Part shown: one piece after another, positions 1-16,869 of the stretch
Numbering within the stretch: position 1 is the stretch's first letter
How the letters are laid out: every line of letters begins with the position of its first letter
Assembly (NCBI GenBank): GCA_016946835.1
Contig: JACVTC010000064.1
Coordinates: 345,001 to 409,000, forward strand
Direction of reading: 5' to 3'
Length of the DNA stretch: 64,000 bases
From: Neocallimastix lanati (nom. inval.)
Taxonomy: Eukaryota; Neocallimastigomycota; Neocallimastigomycetes; Neocallimastigales; Neocallimastigaceae
Position numbers and translations under genes: made by a program
Notes under the pieces: model-generated
Databases searched by the model: none
Seen by the model: only the letters and a program-made list of their open reading frames with translations
Told to the model about the DNA's origin: nothing

Positions 1-402
1 ATATTTTATATAAAAACATTTACAATACATTTTATATTGTATATATATAAATGTATTATTATATGTATTTACAAAATGTTGTTCAACAAATAAGAACTAT
101 ATAAACTAATTAATGATAATCATTCAATATTAATAATTTTATCATCTTTTTTTTTTTTTTTTTCTACAGCAATATATAATTTAATTAATTTATTTCAAAA
201 GTTCTAAAATATTATTTATAATGATATAAAAATTTGAATTATAAAAAAAAAAAAAAATTATATAATTATTAACTAATAATCTATTTATATACCATATTAC
301 ATTAACATTTTTATATTTTTGTTATATTTATCTTATTTTTTTTTTATTTTTTATTTTTTATTTTTTATTTTTATTTTTCACTGATATAAAAAATAAATAA
401 TA
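1..402. other. AT-rich upstream region of ELP3
   Basis: No gene is visible. The stretch is A/T with several long T and A tracts, notably the T run near 148-163 and repeated TTTTTATTTT blocks just before the ELP3 start. Such poly(dA:dT) tracts are common in front of genes in AT-rich genomes, so this probably includes the ELP3 promoter, but no defined element can be pointed out. Confidence 0.5.
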
Positions 403-4626
<4,224 letters not shown>

Positions 4627-4734
4627 GACTAACTACACTATTAATTTCTTAATTAAATGCGAAAAAAAAAAAAAGTTTTTCAATCTTTTGTTATTTTAGT
4701 AAAATTATTTATTATTTATTATTCTACTCTTCTA

Positions 4735-5592
4735 TTTGGTTCAAATAAATCTTTGAACAGCTAGAATTCAAACATTAATTAATACTGGTCTATTTTTAGT
4801 GTATCGGTTCCTTTTCTAAAAATGGTAAAGCAAATTCAGAAAACAACGACTATCTTAGTCATAATTCTACTATGAGTACTTTATATGCTTTATCCCGAGA
4901 TCTATGCATCCCTCCTATTGGTGGTGGTATCTGCTCAGCCTTACAAATTAAATCGTTTTGCAAAATGGAGTAAATCTATCTGTATATTTATAAAGGATCT
5001 TATTAAATCTATTCCCAAAAAAAACCTTATTATTTCCTGGACTAAAAAATTTAGAACAAAGGTCAAAATTACGTTAGTAACAAGTTCTCAAATAATAAAG
5101 TTATAATTATGCTTAGTTTAAAATTTTCCACAATTCAACTTAGGATTTTTCGTGAATTATACGTTTACACTGTGGTTATAAATACAATACTATTATACTA
5201 CTACTGCTAAAACGAATGGGTAGAGTTTCAGAAGATTGTCCCAAGACTTCCCCCCTGCTGTGGCGAAGGTAATCAATCTTTTTGAGTATTGGATTTTTTT
5301 TAAAAATGCACTGCTCTTGCATCTTTTTAGATGGAATATTCTTTAAATTTCATCGATGATCTTTGATCTTTATGTTTTTGTTTATTAGGAAGATTTGAGC
5401 GTTCTAATCCTCTTTCTTTCTATGACTCTATTTCTGATTTTGATGATTATATATATATATATATCAATCATTATATATTACTTATTCCTTCTTGGTGAAA
5501 CTTTAGATTTAAATGAGCTACATTTCAATAGTGGGGAACAGAGACAATTAAATTGAACTACTTTTCAAAGGTTCATCTAAGTTCATCTGTTC

Positions 5593-5631
<39 letters not shown>

Positions 5632-5900
5632 TAGGCTTGGCGGAATTCTTAACTAGTGCACTGCCTGTCATAAGTAAGTTTGTTTGAGCTATTATTTGAT
5701 AGGTATTCCAAAATACCAAACTTAAATCAAGAGCGTCGACGTCGTTACTGATAAGCCATAATGATGATAATTACAGGATCATCATCTATTTCTACGAAGG
5801 GTGAATCTCGCATTAGTCGTTTAATAAATGATGAATCCGGGAGAGAGTTTAATGGACCACACTATCTATCTATTTTAAAGATGTTACTTCTAGGTTTTAT
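4735..5900 (+). mobile_element. Decayed LINE fragment (RT C-terminal part, zinc knuckle and tail)
   Basis: Reading across frames, this stretch matches the C-terminal half of the LINE protein at 49579-51102. About 4760-4810 gives a relic of the AR..Q.LIN.GL segment, and 4880-5060 gives LSRDLCIPP and SWTKKFRTK beside SKDLNIPP and TWTKKSRTL of the better copy. About 5230-5300 gives a CPRLPPCC-like remnant of the Cys cluster, and 5490-5690 gives LGETLDLNELHFNSGEQ and GLAEFLTSALPVISK, shared with the fragments at 21.7 and 61.5 kb. About 5840-5885 gives GREFNGPHYLSILKM. Many stops and frameshifts and an internal A run near 5596-5628 show it is dead. It sits immediately after the duplicated ELP3 exon. 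Confidence 0.7.
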
Positions 5901-5983
5901 TATTATTTTTTTTTTTTTTTTTTTTTTTATTTGTTAGGAAGGAAGAATTCCTGCACAACTTGCCAAAATACATTGTATTTTTA

Positions 5984-6020
<37 letters not shown>

Positions 6021-6698
6021 TTAAAAAGCCTATTTCTTTTTTCATAAATAATAAAAAAAAAACAGAAAACAAATCTCAGGAAATTAAATGAGGAAAAAAG
6101 AAAAAATTATAAAAAAAAAAAAAAAATAAAATAAAATAAAATAAAAATTTACACTTTAACTATTAAATATAAGTTAATATGGTTATTATAATTATTATTT
6201 ATAATTATTATTTATAATAAATATATTTTATATTTTATTAATATTTATTGTTACATATATTTATATATATATATATAAAAAATAATTATTCATATATTTT
6301 TTAATTAATACATTAAAGGTTAAAAATAAAATAAATTTAAGTACTTATTAATGATCAAAAACTCTTTTCTTACGTATAAAAAAAAAAAAAAAAATAAAAA
6401 TAAAAATTATTTAATAATTATAAATATACATTAGGAACACATAATAATCAACTTATTCTATGATTTAAAATAATTTAATAGAAGTAAATTTAACCTACTA
6501 CTTAATATGATCTTATTTTTTCTTTCCCACTTTAAAATAAATATTAAAAATAAAAAAGATATCATATATATATATATAATTACTTAAAATGAAACCATAA
6601 TAATTAATTAATTCGTACTAATTTTATAATAGAATGAATGCGTTACTTCGTTACAATAAAAACTTAATAATTATTATAATTTTTTTTTTTTTTTCTTT

Positions 6699-6729
<31 letters not shown>

Positions 6730-7127
6730 GTTGTTGTTTAAAAAAAAAATAAATAAAATTATCAATAAATAAATAATAAAATAAAATTAAAAAACTAATT
6801 AATACACAAATATTAAATTTATAAATATAAAAATATTATTTTGGTTTGATTACGAAATAAGTAATTAACAATGTTAATAATGTTGATTAAAATTATTATC
6901 ATATTATTGATTTTCTATTTCTTTTTGTTAAATTACAAAAAATAAATAGAAAAAAGAAAATAAATAATAAATTTAATCACTTTATTACTTATTTCATTTA
7001 TAATGATTATTTATCACTTAACAAAAAAAAAAAAAAAAAAAAAAAATAGGTTAATTAATAATGATTGAAAAATTATTGAAATTAATTATAAAAAAAAAAT
7101 GATAGGGTTTATATTTATATTTATATT

Positions 7128-7198
<71 letters not shown>

Positions 7199-7420
7199 GT
7201 ATATTAAAAATTATTTTATATAACTTTCGTTAAAAAAAAATGTTGAATAATTTCTTCTTTAATGGAAAACTTTGTATTTGATGGTTATTGCTTATTTTTT
7301 TTTTTTTATTTTTTTTTTTTTTGTAGTGGTTGCTTGCTGTTGTTGTATATTTTTAAATAGTTTTTTAAATAATTATTTTTTTTTCTATTGATGTTATTTA
7401 AAAATATTTATTGACTTAAT
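5901..7420. other. AT-rich intergenic region
   Basis: No gene is seen. It holds T runs (about 5908-5929, 5986-6018, 6680-6729, 7171-7198), A runs, a TA-dinucleotide block at about 7130-7170 and scattered moderately complex AT sequence at 6420-6660. The part next to 7420 is presumably the 3' UTR of the cold-shock gene on the minus strand. Confidence 0.5.
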
Positions 7421-8086
7421 TTATTGTTCAACATTTCCCATATTACTGTTCATGGCACTAGCCATGTTGCCATTACCCATAGTTCCCATAGTTTGCATAG
7501 CTTGCATATTACCCATATTACCCATGTTGTAACCAGCCATTTGGTAACCTTGTTGTTGCATTGGATATCCATTACCTTGGTTGTATCCGCCCATTTGATT
7601 CATTTTTTGAAATTGGTTTTGATAACCGTATCCACCCCATGGATTTTGTTGTTGATAATTTTGGTTATTATAACCTTGTTGATAACCATTGTTAAAGACT
7701 GGACGTTGATTATAATAATTATTTCTACGATTATTTTGGAACATTTGATTTTGTTGCATATAGTTATTTGGTCTTTGTCCACCTCTTGGATCACCCTTAA
7801 CTGGTCCTCCGTTTGGTCCGGTAACGTTTGAGGCTTGAAGACCCTTTGAACCTTGAATTAAATCAAATTCAACACTTTCTCCTTCAGCTAAACTTCTAAA
7901 TCCACCATTGTTACAAATAGAGGTATGATGAACAAAAATTTCTACATTGTTACCATCGACTGGTTCATCTGGAATAATAAAACCAAAACCTTTTTGACAA
8001 TCAAAGAACTTACATTTACCAGTTCTTCTATTACCAGAAACTGGTTGTTGTGGTTGAGCTTGTGGTTGAGTTTGGGCTTGATCCAT
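7421..8086 (-). CDS. Cold-shock-domain RNA-binding protein with Asn/Gln/Gly/Met-rich tail
   Basis: A single-exon 221-residue protein. Residues about 20-90 form a cold-shock domain: TGKCKFFDCQKGFGFIIPDE contains the RNP1-like KGFGFI motif and IFVHHTSI is the RNP2-like motif, the aromatic surfaces that bind single-stranded RNA or DNA. The N-terminus is a short Gln/Pro repeat (QAQTQPQAQPQQP). From about residue 95 the chain is low complexity: RGG-like and Asn/Tyr/Gln-rich (NNYYNQRP, GYQQGYNNQNYQQQ), then Met/Gly/Asn-rich repeats (NMGNMGNM). This prion-like tail resembles those of Y-box and other granule-forming RNA-binding proteins. A cytoplasmic role in mRNA packaging or translation is inferred. 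The ATG at 8086 follows an AT-rich leader; no intron is needed. Confidence 0.9.
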   Translation of the reverse strand: MDQAQTQPQAQPQQPVSGNRRTGKCKFFDCQKGFGFIIPDEPVDGNNVEIFVHHTSICNNGGFRSLAEGESVEFDLIQGSKGLQASNVTGPNGGPVKGDPRGGQRPNNYMQQNQMFQNNRRNNYYNQRPVFNNGYQQGYNNQNYQQQNPWGGYGYQNQFQKMNQMGGYNQGNGYPMQQQGYQMAGYNMGNMGNMQAMQTMGTMGNGNMASAMNSNMGNVEQ

Positions 8087-8544
8087 TTTTATTTTATTTC
8101 TATTTATATTATATTAATAAAAAAAAATTAGTTTTATACATTTTATAATAAAATTTTTTTTTATATACTATATTTAGAAATATATAAATATTTATGACGA
8201 AATATTATTGGTTTCAACATATAAAAAAAAATATCATTATATTTTATTATTTTGATTGTTCATTAAAATATACTTTATTATTATTATTATTATTTATACT
8301 ATCTCTTTTTTTTTTTAGTTATTAGTTTTTTTTTTTTTTTTATATTTGTATATTACTATTTATTATTATTTTTTTATTTAGTTTTTTTTTTTTTATATTC
8401 GTATATCACTATTTATTATTATTTTTTTAATTGTTTTTATTTTAAAGAAATATATATATATATAACTTTTATATTCTTAAAAAATAAATATTTTTCGTAT
8501 ATTTATGTATTATACTTATTTTATTTTAGTTTATGAAGGCGTAA

Positions 8545-8595
<51 letters not shown>

Positions 8596-9939
8596 ATATT
8601 TTTTTAGTTATATGAAGCAATTTAACATTGATCATTTATTTTAATTTAATTTTTAATTATCATTTTCATAAGCATGTATAATCAATTTTTATGAACATTT
8701 CATTTATCCCATATATTTACTGGAATTTTAAGAATTAACATTTAATAATCCCATTACTAATAATTATAAATTATTTATTTAAAGATTAAATTTATTAAAC
8801 AAATTTAATATACTTATATTACAAATTGAAATAAAAAAAAAATATTTTTTTTACTATTAAAATATTATTCCGCTGTATTATATTTAAAATTTATTTTCAT
8901 TATTATTAATAATATCATAGTTTTTTATATATTGTCAATGATTTAAATTAATATTCAAACTCCATTATACCTTTTAAATCTATTTGTTTAATTGCTGTAA
9001 TGACAATTTTATATAATTAAAATTATTCAACTTTTTTTTTTTTTTTTAATATGTAATTATAGTTTTACTTGATTAATATAAAATTAAAATTGTCTTATGA
9101 TGAATAATTACCAGATAATACTGCAATAATGATATAATTTTAATATATATTTATTCTGTATCTATTAACTTTTGTAAGAAGAAATTACTAAAAAAAATAA
9201 AAAAATAAAAAAAAGGAAATAAAATAAAAAATAAAAATAATGAATAGCTTTCCTTTACATTAATATTATTATAATATAATTAACAATGATTAAAACTTAA
9301 AAAAAAATTATTAAAAATTAAAATTTTAATTATTAATATATATATATTAAAAATATACAATTTATATAAAAAATATACAATTTATATAGAAAACATATAT
9401 ATTAAAAAATATATTAAATATAAAATAAAAAAAAAATTAAAAAAATTATGTTTATAATGACTTATTAATATGTTTTTATATATTTATGTATATATTACAT
9501 TCACTACTCTATTATTATATTTATCATTTAACATAAAATATTTTTTTTTCTTATAGTGAATTAAACTTTCATAAAAATATAAATTAAAACATATTCTTTT
9601 TACTGTATAATATTTATTTAATATTTTTAATAATTTAAAAAAAAAAAATTATAAATAAAATAAAATCTTTTATGTTATAACTTAATAAAGATTTACTTTT
9701 TAAATATTAATAAAATTTTAAAGTTTATATTTAGTCTTATAACTATTTAAATTGATTTTTTATAATTATTTTAATAATTTAAATTCTTTGATTTCATATA
9801 TTTAAAAATCATTTTACAATATTTAAATGTACAATTAAAAGAAGGTTTAATTTATAATTATTATTATTTTTTTTTTTTAATAATATTATAGTTTAAAATT
9901 TATAAAAACCTTTCTTCTTTTGATTGGTCATATTAAAAT

Positions 9940-10430
9940 AAAAGGTGTAGGAAATCAGTGTTAAAATTAATTAAAAATATGGTGATTGATACCTCTTTTG
10001 GCTCTTGTAATATTAATATTTGAGAATTAAGAGAAATGCTTATGATAATCGGTTGATTATAATTTATTTTTGTAACTTCATTTAATAAAGTTCTTATATA
10101 TCTCTGATTAAATGTATTTATACTTTAGTGGTTTGCTATGTATATTTTTTTTCAAGTTTATTAATTAATTTGTAAGAAATTCAAGTTTTGCATCATCAAA
10201 ATTGGATTGAGCATTGGTTTGTACTTATATGTATTGATATTGTATATCTGCTTTTAGTTGTATCATAATTCTCAGTGGTGCTTCGTTTAATTATATTTAG
10301 GCAGTATCTTCATTAACGAATTTTACATTTTGGCTTCTAAATCTCCATTATGCTGTAGTACTTCATTTCTCTGTATTTGGATAGTATTTTTTTCATTATG
10401 CATATTATTTTATTTTCTAAATCTTACTTA
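9940..10430. other. Moderately complex segment, possible decayed element
   Basis: This stretch has more balanced base composition than its surroundings (for example GTGGTGCTTCG, TGGCTTCTAAATCTCC) and few homopolymers, as expected for old coding DNA or a transposon. On the minus strand short peptides can be read, but stops are frequent in all frames and I recognise no family. Confidence 0.3.
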
Positions 10431-10725
10431 TAAATAAATAAATATTTAAAGTAAATAAATTACTTAATATAAATAATTCAGATTACGAAATAAATTAAGT
10501 GAAATGATAAATTCTTTTATTCACATTAATATATATATATGTTCAATAAGCTATTAATTTTTAATAATTTAATATATTTTTAAATATGTAATTAATGTAA
10601 TTCTCAAATTTTACATTTTTCAAATTAAATTATTATTTTTATATATTCAATAAAAAAATAAACATTTTTGATTTCATTTATTGTTAATATTGAAAAATCG
10701 CATTTTAATTAAAACTTATTTACAT

Positions 10726-10875
10726 TTATTTATTTTATTTTATTTTATTTTATTTTATTTTATTTTATTTTATTTTATTTTATTTTATTTTATTTTATTT
10801 TATTTTATTTTATTTAATCTGTACTTATATTCATATTCTACTATATATTTTATTTTATTTTATTTTATTTTATGA
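10726..10875. repeat. (TTTTA)n microsatellite
   Basis: Pentanucleotide TTTTA repeated almost perfectly from about 10726 to 10815, then again at about 10848-10875 after a short interruption. Confidence 0.9.
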
Positions 10876-11600
10876 TTTATTTTTTTTTTTATTTTTATTT
10901 TTTATTTTTTTTTTTTGAATTATACGTTGATTTATAGAATAGATGATAAATGTATTTTGAATTTTCTTTGTAAATAATTATTTAAATGGCTTTATTTTAT
11001 TATAGTAGTTAAAAATTGTGGAAAGGCGTTGGCTTTTTTTTATTTTTTAAGTAATAAAAATTATAAAATTACTTTTTTTTTTCATTGTTAAATTATATAT
11101 ATAATAGTTATAATAGTTCAATTATTATTTATATAATATCATTATAAAAAGATGAATAATTTATAAAAAAAAACTTTATTAAAAATATTTACTAATAGTA
11201 ATTATTATTCTTTTTTTGGTTAAGATTAAATTAATTGAATATTACCATTTTAAATAAAGTTAAAATGAAAAGCAAGAATTCAATTATTAATTTCTATTAA
11301 TAGCATATTTAATTAATTATGTCATGTGATCCCGGAATTATAGTTTAATGAATTTTATTTTTAATAAAGTATATAATTAGTAATATATAATATAATATTT
11401 ACAATAAACAATATATTGTTAGAATATGTGAATATGATGTTATTATCATTTTATTGTGTATACTATATTTAAATCAAAAATATAATACATAATATAATAT
11501 ATTTTGGGTTTAAATATAATAATGGAATGTATAATAATGAAATATTAAAGAAATTTTTAATAAACTAATTTTATTTTTTTAATTTATATATATATATAAG

Positions 11601-11968
11601 TCTCTCTCCTTAAACGTATTAGATTTTCATTTAATTTTTTTACCATACTGTTTCGGCGTCAACATGGACTTCACTCTAAGTAAGGCTAATATGAAAGACA
11701 TTCCTTATACGCTACTTTATATGAAGGACTTCTTTTCAGAGATCTCTTGAACCTTCATCGAGTGCTCTCTGCACTAACAATTATATAGTCTAGCAACAAG
11801 AATACTTACCGTGACGAACGAACTCCAACTTCATTTATAGGGAAAAACACCCTGGTGGGATGAAAATCACCCTATATAAATTCAGGAGGTAGTCACAGGG
11901 TCATCCAGAAACCTTATGTGTGTTAGTCCAGAGTATTAACTACCAGAATAAAAATTGGAAAGACATAT
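11601..11968 (+). repeat. Dispersed repeat, copy 1 (unclassified)
   Basis: A non-AT island beginning TCTCTCTCCTTAAACG and ending near AAAATTGGAAAGACATA. Its first half (11601-11740), with the phrase TTTCGGCGTCAACATGGAC, recurs inverted at about 16700-16840. Its second half (about 11780-11968), with TTATATAGTCTAGCAA and TTTATAGGGAAAA, recurs at 63110-63290. It has no long open frame on either strand. It may be a transposon terminal region, a MITE or a SINE-like unit. Confidence 0.65.
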
Positions 11969-12622
11969 ATACATAATAATTTACGATTACTTTTATAATA
12001 AATTTAAGATCATTCTAAACATTAAATAATGAATTATATTTAGTAAACCGTATATATATTTATATATAATATTAATCTAGAAGAAAAAATGATGATATTG
12101 TCATTTTTTTCTATTATATAATGTTATATAATTTCATATTTTTAAAATTTTATATTATTTTATTTATTTATTTAACTTTTTTTTTTTTTTTTTTTTTTTT
12201 TTAATAAATAAATGCATTCGTAAAGTATCTTAATATTATATATATATATGTTGTTATTATTATGTATTTTCATAATCAATTTTCTTTGATAATTATTTGC
12301 ATAAGAATGAAAATTATATATGAATTAATAATCAATAATATATAAAAATATTAACAATTTAATAAATAAACTATATATATATATATATAAACGATATAAA
12401 AATTAATATATATATATATATTTCTTTTTTTTTTTTTTGCACATATATTTCTCTCTTTATATATAATTAAATATATAAATAATTATTGTCAAAACTAAAG
12501 TAATAAAAAGAAAAAAAAATTTATATATATCTATTATACAGTAAGATATATCGGTATATATATATATTAACTATTCTATTTAAAACAAAACATAATTATT
12601 CATTTTACATTTAATCAAAATT

Positions 12623-12679
<57 letters not shown>

Positions 12680-12762
12680 ATGAAAAATTAAATAAAATAA
12701 AAATAAAAATAAAAATACAAAAAAAAAAAAAAAAAAAAACAATTTTAATCAATAGTAAAATT
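11969..12762. other. AT-rich intergenic region
   Basis: No gene is seen. It contains TA-dinucleotide blocks and a T run of roughly 48 bases at 12624-12672 just beyond the 3' end of the MRG gene. The short minus-strand reading frame across the last exon and this T run is in the wrong frame relative to the spliced gene. Confidence 0.5.
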
Positions 12763-15104
12763 TTATTTTTCAGTATTTTGTTTCGTTTCTTCTTCTTCAA
12801 ATTTAGATATATATGATTCATCCGCTGATTCATACTCTGTTAAGAAAAACCTCTTTTTATTATCTGACAAAAATCTTGATTTATTTTATTTTATTTTTTT
12901 AAAAATAAAATTAATATTAATTTAATTGTTAATGCAAAAGATTTATTATAAATTACAATATATATATATATTGTAAATGTTTTATTCTTACTTCAAGAAA
13001 TCATTCATATATTGCTGAATTACAGTTACAGAATCTTGATCTAAATTTGTTTCTTCAAGAAGAAATGGAAATTGAACTATTATATATATGTATTTATATG
13101 TATATATAAAGATATAACATTATATATATATATAAATTAATTAATTACATATTGATAATATAAAATTTTAAATAAAATATAATAATATATATATACATTG
13201 CTTTTAAATAAATAAATAAAAACTAATATATTTACCGAAAAGACGTATTAAATGTTCAGCTCCATATATTTTTGACATACTTCTATCTTCATCTTCTTTT
13301 TGTATTTTATTATACTGTTCACGCTCAAAATGATATAATAGAATATTTCCTAACGCCTTATCAAAATATAACTGCACACCATCTAACATTTCAGATATTA
13401 AATCAAATTCTCTATTATTTTTGATTGGAATATATATATTTAATTTTTAATTTTGATGATTTCGTAAAAAAAAAAAACTTTAATATAATTTAAGATATTA
13501 ACATTAAATATTATTATTATAAAATAAATACTTTTTTTCATCTTTTTGGGATTCAGATGTTATTTTTTTATACTCATTTATTATTTCTTGTACTGTTGGC
13601 TTACGTGGTAACGTCACAAGCTAAATATAAATACATTATTTACATATTTATTGCAATAAATAAATAACAGTAAATAAATTAATAATGAAATTTTAACTCT
13701 TATTATTATATATTATTAAAATTTTATCAAAATTACTTTTTTATCTTTTGTAATATTTTCCCAGTCATCTACTAAATAAAGTTTTAGTGGTTCAGGAATT
13801 TGTAGCTTCATTTCGATTTTTCGTATTGGTTCAACAACCTTTTCATTATTATTATAATTAAAATAATTAAGCAATAGTATAATAGTTAATATAAATAAAA
13901 TAATAATAATAATAATAATGTTTATCGTTAATTTAATAATAATATAAATAAATAAATAAATAAATAAATTAAAAAAAAATTTATATAACATTTAAAATAA
14001 AAATACAAAAAAAAATTTTTTTTTTTTTTTTTTTCTTCATTTATATTAATATTTAGTATACAAAAAAGAAATAAAAGAAATATTTTTTTTTATAAAAATT
14101 ACATTATTTGTTTTGGAAGATTCACGAGTTTTCTTTTTAGAATTATCATTACTACTACTTGATTTTTTTTCATGATTACGAGTATTTGGTGAATAGGCAT
14201 CTTTTAAACTATTTTTTATTTTAATATTTTCTTCAGTCCATTTAAGAATTCGTTCTTCCGGTACCCATTCATCCCATCTATTTAAATATATATTTAAATT
14301 TTTTAATAATAATATAAAAGTAAAATAAATATTTATTATTATTATTTATTATTTATTAGTATTTATCAAAAAGATTATTTAAGAATAAATATATATTATT
14401 CCTTATTTAATGATTACGTTTGTTTCCATCCTTTATAGTGAACAAAATAATGAGGTCCATTTTCTTCAGGAATTGATTTATTTTCCCAAATCTCACCTTT
14501 TAAAATCTATTTAAATATAATTTTTTTAAGAAATATTAATAAAACAACAACAACAATAATAATGATAATTAATTTAATTTTTTTTTTTTTTGTAAATAAT
14601 TAATATATATAAATAAATTTTAATCGTATTTCAATTTATTTTGATTCTGAATTATCAATTATTATAAAATTAATAAATAATTATTTATATTCTTAAAAAG
14701 TAAAAAAAAAAAAAGAATATATATATTACTTTTGCTTCATAAATCAAAAAACCATGATAACAAAGAACACGTTCATCATTTAAAAATGTAAGGGAATCCG
14801 ATGATATAATATTCTTGGTAACATTGGCTTTTTTTTGACTATTTTTACTAGAATTATTAGAATTATTTGAATTTGCATTATTTTCATCATTGGTATCATT
14901 AGAATTGTAATGACCATGGCCATGATGACCACGATGGCTACGTCCACCAGTGGTTGATGCTATTGAAGTTGTAGAGGAAACTGAGGATACAGTACTTCGT
15001 TTTTCTGTTTTTATTCTTTTTGAAGGTTTTTCTTCAGCATTTTCGGTATTTTGTTGTTGTGAAGAAAGACGAGTTGAAGCTCGAGAACGAGTATGTGCTG
15101 TCAT
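12763..15104 (-). CDS. Chromodomain-MRG domain protein (Eaf3/MRG15 type)
   Basis: A subunit of NuA4 histone acetyltransferase and Rpd3S-type deacetylase complexes, whose chromodomain reads methylated H3K36 in transcribed genes. Eight exons on the minus strand: 15104-14730, 14506-14418, 14277-14103, 13838-13737, 13620-13532, 13411-13236, 13076-12992 and 12874-12763. They join in frame to 400 residues. Residues about 1-105 are Ser/Asn-rich with a basic stretch and a His/Gly cluster (HRGHHGHGH). The chromodomain follows ([13 protein letters not shown], then [20 protein letters not shown]), with the aromatic residues expected for methyl-lysine binding. After a basic linker the MRG domain occupies the C-terminal half: [40 protein letters not shown] and a final [13 protein letters not shown]. 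It is longer at the N-terminus than MRG15. Nuclear localisation is inferred. Inverted repeat copies lie on both sides. Confidence 0.93.
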
Positions 15105-16690
15105 TTTTTTATTATATTAATTATTATTATTTGAAATTATATTAATTTATAAATTAAAGATGATAAAACTCTAGATTATAAATATAGGGAAAAAATAAAA
15201 TAAATAAATATATAAATAAATAAAATAAATAATAATAATAATAATAAAATTTATATATATAATTTAAAATTTATTGTACAATGAATATAATTCAAAAATA
15301 ATGATTTCATTAATTTTTATTTATCCATTATGTATTAAAAAATTTGTATTATTATAATTTTTTTGATTAAATATTTGATTCAATTTAAGTATTTTTTTAA
15401 AAAATAATTATATATATAAAAAATAAATATAGTCTTATATAAATGATGCTAGAGAATGAACAATGATTTTATATAATTTATGATATTGAGATAATTAAAA
15501 AAAAAAAAAAAAAAAAAAAAACAATCCGTGTTTATTATATTTCAAAATTAAATTTTACTAAAAATTAAATAAATGAAATTATATTTTAAATTTCAATAAT
15601 GATAAAATTAATGTTTTATTATTATTAAGAAATAATATATTATTTAAATGATAATTGATTCTAAAATGTTTTACTAAAAATGATACCATGCAATATATAT
15701 ATATATATATATTTTTTAAATAATATAGAAATACTACCAAATATAATAAATTTGATAATTACATTTAAATTAGATAATATACTGAAATATTAAATTATAA
15801 TCCTGAATATTAAATTGTCAATAATAATATATTTTATTGAATACTTAATTTTATAATAATATATTTTTTTATAAAATGGGTATTTTTTTTTTTTTTGTCA
15901 AATTCAGCTTTTATATGTTTTTGTTTTAATAAAAACAAAACAAAAAAAGAAAAAAAATAATAATAATTAACGAAAATAAAAGTAATTATAATAATAATTA
16001 TAAATATTAAATATATATTAAAATATTAATTTTATTTTATTAATACTTTTTATTTTTATTTGTGTTTCTGTTTTTATAAAATAAAAATAAAATTTAATCA
16101 ATATTAATAATCAATAATAATATTCAATATTTTTATAGTTAATAATTAATAGTAACATTAATAATATAATCAATAATATTATTCAATACTTTAATAGTTA
16201 ATAATTAATAGTAATATTAATAAAATAATAATAGTTAATAATTAATAGTAATATTAATAAAATAATAATATCTAAGTTATATAACATTAATAATTTCATT
16301 AATAAGATTTAATTATGATTAATATTTTAAAATCATTTACATCATATTTATATTTATTTATTTATTTATTAATTTACTTATACATATTAATTTATTTACA
16401 TACTTAATTATGCATTAATTTATTTTAAATAGAACAATAAATTAATAAATAGTAAAATTTATAAAATAATTTGATAATGTACATTAATGTAAAAGGAATT
16501 AAATTATTTTTAATTAAAATAAATAAAAAAACTAAATTTTATTAATTTCATCAATCATATGAATTTTAAAATAAAATATCAAATACATGTGAAATTCATT
16601 TAAATATACTAATATATAAATTTATGATTTTTTTTACATATTTTATGACTTTTTATCTTGGTGTTTATTAGTACTAATAACCATTAGGAA
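15105..16690. other. AT-rich intergenic region
   Basis: No gene is seen. It holds A/T runs, a partly repeated AATAATTAATAGTAATATTAATAA motif at about 16140-16270 and TTTA repeats near 16350-16380. The part next to 15104 is the presumptive promoter of the MRG gene. Confidence 0.5.
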
Positions 16691-16699
16691 TCACTTATA

Positions 16700-16840
16700 A
16701 GAAGCCCATAATATAAATGACATATAAGGAAAGTCTTTTTATATTAGTCTTGCTTAAAAAGAGGTCCACATTGACGCCGAAATAGTATAGTAAAGAATCC
16801 ACTGAAAGTATGATACATTTAAGGGAGAGACTAGAGGCCT
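16700..16840 (-). repeat. Dispersed repeat, copy 2 (inverted relative to copy 1)
   Basis: Read on the minus strand this begins AGTCTCTCCCTTAAATG and contains ATTTCGGCGTCAATGTGGAC, matching the first 140 bases of copy 1 at 11601 with scattered substitutions. The second half of the unit is absent. Copies 1 and 2 are in opposite orientation about 5.1 kb apart, with the MRG gene between them. Confidence 0.65.
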
Positions 16841-16869
16841 AATCTCCTCCTCTTTCATTAATTCCAGTT

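Larger units (their letters stand above)
8087..11600. other. Long AT-rich intergenic region
   Basis: No convincing gene is seen. Contents: poly-T tracts (the longest about 8550-8594), TTA repeats, and a (TTTTA)n microsatellite at 10726-10875. About 9940-10430 is less repetitive and richer in G/C but has no open frame (entered separately). The reading frame inside the TTTTA microsatellite is an artefact of the repeat. Confidence 0.5.

Noticed and set aside
7424-7831. Plus-strand frame of 135 codons rich in His/Thr/Ile
   Set aside because: It is the antisense shadow of the cold-shock-domain gene.
10681-10875. Ile/Leu/Phe/Tyr repeat protein
   Set aside because: It is translation of the TTTTA microsatellite.
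12615-12833. Minus-strand frame with Lys and Phe runs
   Set aside because: It reads the last MRG exon out of frame and then a poly-T tract; the spliced model explains the exon.
13716-13991. Hydrophobic N-terminus joined to a conserved piece
   Set aside because: The hydrophobic part is intron; only 13737-13838 is MRG-gene exon.
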